Both the position numbers and the translations under genes were made by a program. Positions 62,240 to 64,000 of a DNA stretch of 64,000 nt are shown piece after piece. The stretch is from Marinilabilia rubra (GTDB lineage: Bacteria; Bacteroidota; Bacteroidia; Bacteroidales; Marinilabiliaceae). The DNA lies in contig NZ_QEWP01000008.1 in NCBI RefSeq assembly GCF_003121985.1, positions 186,001 through 250,000 on the forward strand, given 5' to 3'. The notes under the pieces were generated by a model, which made no database searches, was not told the origin of the DNA, and saw only the letters and a list, made by a program, of their open reading frames with translations. The stretch's first letter is position 1, and every line of letters begins with the position of its first letter.

Positions 62240-63784
62240 ATGTCATTAAAAAAGTACATCCTTGACCTTCGGAAAAGGAGAGAAAGAGTACAGCAGGGAG
62301 GTGGCGAAAAAGCCATTGAGAAACAAACTGCAATGGGTAAAATGACCGCCCGCGAGCGAATTCTGGCCTTGCTGGACAAAGATTCTTTTACCGAGTATGA
62401 CCTTTTTGTTGAGCACGAAGCACGTGACTTCGGTATGGACAAAAAGCAATTGCATGGTGATGGTGTAATAATTGGTACCGGAACCATTTATGGTGCACCG
62501 GTATGTGTGTTTGCGCAGGATTTTACGGTTGCAGGTGGTTCTTTGGGACTTATGCACGCCCGTAAGATCACCAAAATCATGGACCATGCATTGAAAATGA
62601 GGGTGCCACTTATTGGTATCAACGACTCTGGTGGTGCACGTATCCAGGAAGGTGTTAACTCTCTTGCAGGATATGGTGAGATCTTCTATCGAAACACCAT
62701 TGCATCAGGCGTTATTCCTCAGATTTCGGTAATTCTCGGACCATGTGCCGGAGGCGCTGTATACTCGCCTGCACTGACTGACTTTGTGTTTACTGTAGAC
62801 AAAATCAGTAAGATGTTTATTACCGGACCAAGTGTAATCAAGACCGTTCTGGGAGAGGAAATCTCTATGGAAGATCTTGGTGGTGCCCGTGTTCATGCCG
62901 AGATTACCGGTAATGCGCACTTCTTTGCTGAAAGTGAGCAGGAATGTTTCGACCAGATTAAAAAGCTTATTACCTACATTCCATGGAATAATAAGCAGAA
63001 GGCCAAGGCTTTCCCGCCGAAGCCGCCAAAGTTCAAGAAGAATATTGATGACATCATTCCCGGAGATCCGCGTCAGCCTTATGATGTGAGGGATGTTATC
63101 AAAGCTATAGCTGATGATTCTGACTTTTTCGAAATTCAGGAACTGTTTGCTGCCAATATTGTAATCGGATTTGGGCGCATGAACGGAGAAACTGTAGGTT
63201 TTGTAGCTAACCAACCTCTGGTTCTCGCAGGAGTACTGGATACAGACAGCTCTGATAAAGCCGCTCGTTTTATTCGTTACTGTGATGCCTTCAATATTCC
63301 TATTATTACACTTGAAGACATGCCCGGATATCTGCCTGGTATTGACCAGGAGCATGCAGGTGTAATTCGTCACGGAGCTAAAGTTCTTTACGCTTACTCA
63401 GAAGCAACTGTGCCTAAAATAACAGTGATTCTTAGAAAAGCTTATGGCGGAGGTTACATTGCGATGAACTCGCGGCATATGCATGCTGACTTCATGTTTG
63501 CATGGCCTACTGCCGAGATTGCGGTTATGGGACCTGAAGGTGCTGCCAACATTATCTTCAAGAAAGAAATTGAGGAGGCCGATAATCCTGATGAAATGCG
63601 TAAGCTTAAGGTGCAGGAGTATAAAGAGAAATTTGCTAATCCTTATGTGGCTGCTGCCAAAGGGTATATTGACTCAGTTATTGAGCCTGATGAAACCCGT
63701 CAGATGTTGCTGCACGCTCTTGATGTTTCTGTTAGCAAAGAGGACCATCGTCCTGATAAAAAGCACGGAGTACCACCATTTTAA
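62240..63784 (+). CDS. Acyl-CoA carboxylase/decarboxylase carboxyltransferase (beta) subunit, MmdA/PccB-like
   Basis: This 514-residue carboxyltransferase moves CO2 between biotin and an acyl-CoA, most likely propionyl-/methylmalonyl-CoA. Family signatures are GKMTARERILALLDKDSF, GGSLGLMHARKITKIMDHAL, PLIGINDSGGARIQEGVNSL, ISVILGPCAGGAVYSPALTD, and the second half FNIPIITLEDMPGYLPG then ILRKAYGGGYIAMNSRHM. ATG 62240 gives the usual start (SLKKYILDLRKRRERV). It may act in a propionyl-CoA carboxylase or a sodium-pumping methylmalonyl-CoA decarboxylase; the genes beyond the window would tell. The next frame is probably its biotin carrier. Confidence 0.93.
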   Translation: MSLKKYILDLRKRRERVQQGGGEKAIEKQTAMGKMTARERILALLDKDSFTEYDLFVEHEARDFGMDKKQLHGDGVIIGTGTIYGAPVCVFAQDFTVAGGSLGLMHARKITKIMDHALKMRVPLIGINDSGGARIQEGVNSLAGYGEIFYRNTIASGVIPQISVILGPCAGGAVYSPALTDFVFTVDKISKMFITGPSVIKTVLGEEISMEDLGGARVHAEITGNAHFFAESEQECFDQIKKLITYIPWNNKQKAKAFPPKPPKFKKNIDDIIPGDPRQPYDVRDVIKAIADDSDFFEIQELFAANIVIGFGRMNGETVGFVANQPLVLAGVLDTDSSDKAARFIRYCDAFNIPIITLEDMPGYLPGIDQEHAGVIRHGAKVLYAYSEATVPKITVILRKAYGGGYIAMNSRHMHADFMFAWPTAEIAVMGPEGAANIIFKKEIEEADNPDEMRKLKVQEYKEKFANPYVAAAKGYIDSVIEPDETRQMLLHALDVSVSKEDHRPDKKHGVPPF

Positions 63785-63908
63785 CAAAAGAATGGCATTT
63801 GACCGTGTGGCATAAAGCCTTTCAAAGCCATTTTATTTTAATAATGGGGCTTTGACGAATCATAAAATACCGGTGTTCCGGTCATTATGAATTTAAAAAT
63901 GTGCAATT

Positions 63909-64000
63909 ATGAAGGATGATAATCAAGAATTGGCCGATTTTCAGGTTCACAGTCTTAAATACAAGACACGACTGACCAGAAAATATAAAGAGCGTAAGCC
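63909..64000 (+). CDS. Probable biotin carboxyl carrier subunit, N-terminal fragment
   Basis: Only the first 30 residues are in the window. HSLKYKTRLTRKYKERKP resembles the N-terminus of biotin/lipoyl carrier subunits encoded beside Bacteroidota acyl-CoA carboxylases, which have a YKTxLTxKxxxRK pattern. The biotinylation site would lie beyond the edge. It starts 124 nt after the carboxyltransferase gene. The assignment rests on a short stretch and on context. Confidence 0.5.
   Translation, partial: MKDDNQELADFQVHSLKYKTRLTRKYKERK

Noticed and set aside
62705-63373. Minus-strand frame of 222 codons opposite the carboxyltransferase gene
   Set aside because: It is antisense to a strongly recognised gene, has no family features and no promoter.

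Overview
The window comes from a member of the Bacteroidota, most likely class Bacteroidia and possibly the Marinilabiliales/Prolixibacteraceae side; genus cannot be fixed from sequence alone. The evidence is a SusC/SusD pair, a type III glutamine synthetase, a type IX secretion (T9SS) sorting domain on an amylase, DUF2851 and DUF4294 proteins, Bacteroidota-style lipoproteins, and repeated promoters of the form TTTG-N19..21-TAnnTTTG. Coding density is high except for several AT-rich intergenic stretches. I found no tRNA, rRNA, CRISPR array, transposase gene or phage gene.

Layout. 1-13.0 kb is housekeeping: the 3' end of glnN, a TPR/PD40 lipoprotein, purM, prfA, pyrF, a DUF2851 protein, a small lipoprotein, rpsO-pnp and a small membrane protein. 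13.2-25.3 kb carries a prolyl oligopeptidase, a TPR lipoprotein, a TrmH-type methyltransferase, sucC, arginine deiminase, a solitary groES, a start-less glutaredoxin-like frame, nfo, DUF4294, elbB and thpR. 25.3-45.0 kb is a starch/maltodextrin utilisation locus. 45.2-64 kb carries a sugar transferase, pcm, a metallo-hydrolase, gcvP, an ankyrin lipoprotein, a secreted protein, the ddl-rluD-PASTA group, rpmH, rsmG, a sigma factor with a glycosyltransferase, tgt, an LptF/LptG permease, a biotin-dependent carboxylase beta subunit and the start of a probable biotin carrier gene.

The starch locus works as a unit. A T9SS-exported GH13 amylase and the SusC/SusD/SusE-like surface complex capture and import maltooligosaccharides. 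A periplasmic SusA-like neopullulanase and a second GH13 lipoprotein trim them. An MFS permease carries maltose inward, GH65 maltose phosphorylase splits it to glucose and beta-glucose-1-phosphate, and beta-phosphoglucomutase makes glucose-6-phosphate. A LacI-family regulator sits between the two arms. Operator-like 12-bp sites (GCAAACGTTTGC type) lie upstream of the predicted promoters of both arms, including three head-to-tail copies before susC, which suggests activation rather than simple repression.

The most unusual content is non-coding. There is a family of 151-173 bp inverted-repeat elements flanked by 6-bp direct repeats (four copies, two of them abutting), a second ~100-bp family in two places, a third ~170-bp element that supplies the stop codon of a sugar transferase, a 51-bp repeat downstream of two unrelated genes, and six dispersed 16-nt palindromes of the form TCCCGA-N4-(T/G)CGGGA. 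Two genes (pyrF, pcm) have promoter boxes so close to their start codons that their mRNAs should be leaderless or nearly so.
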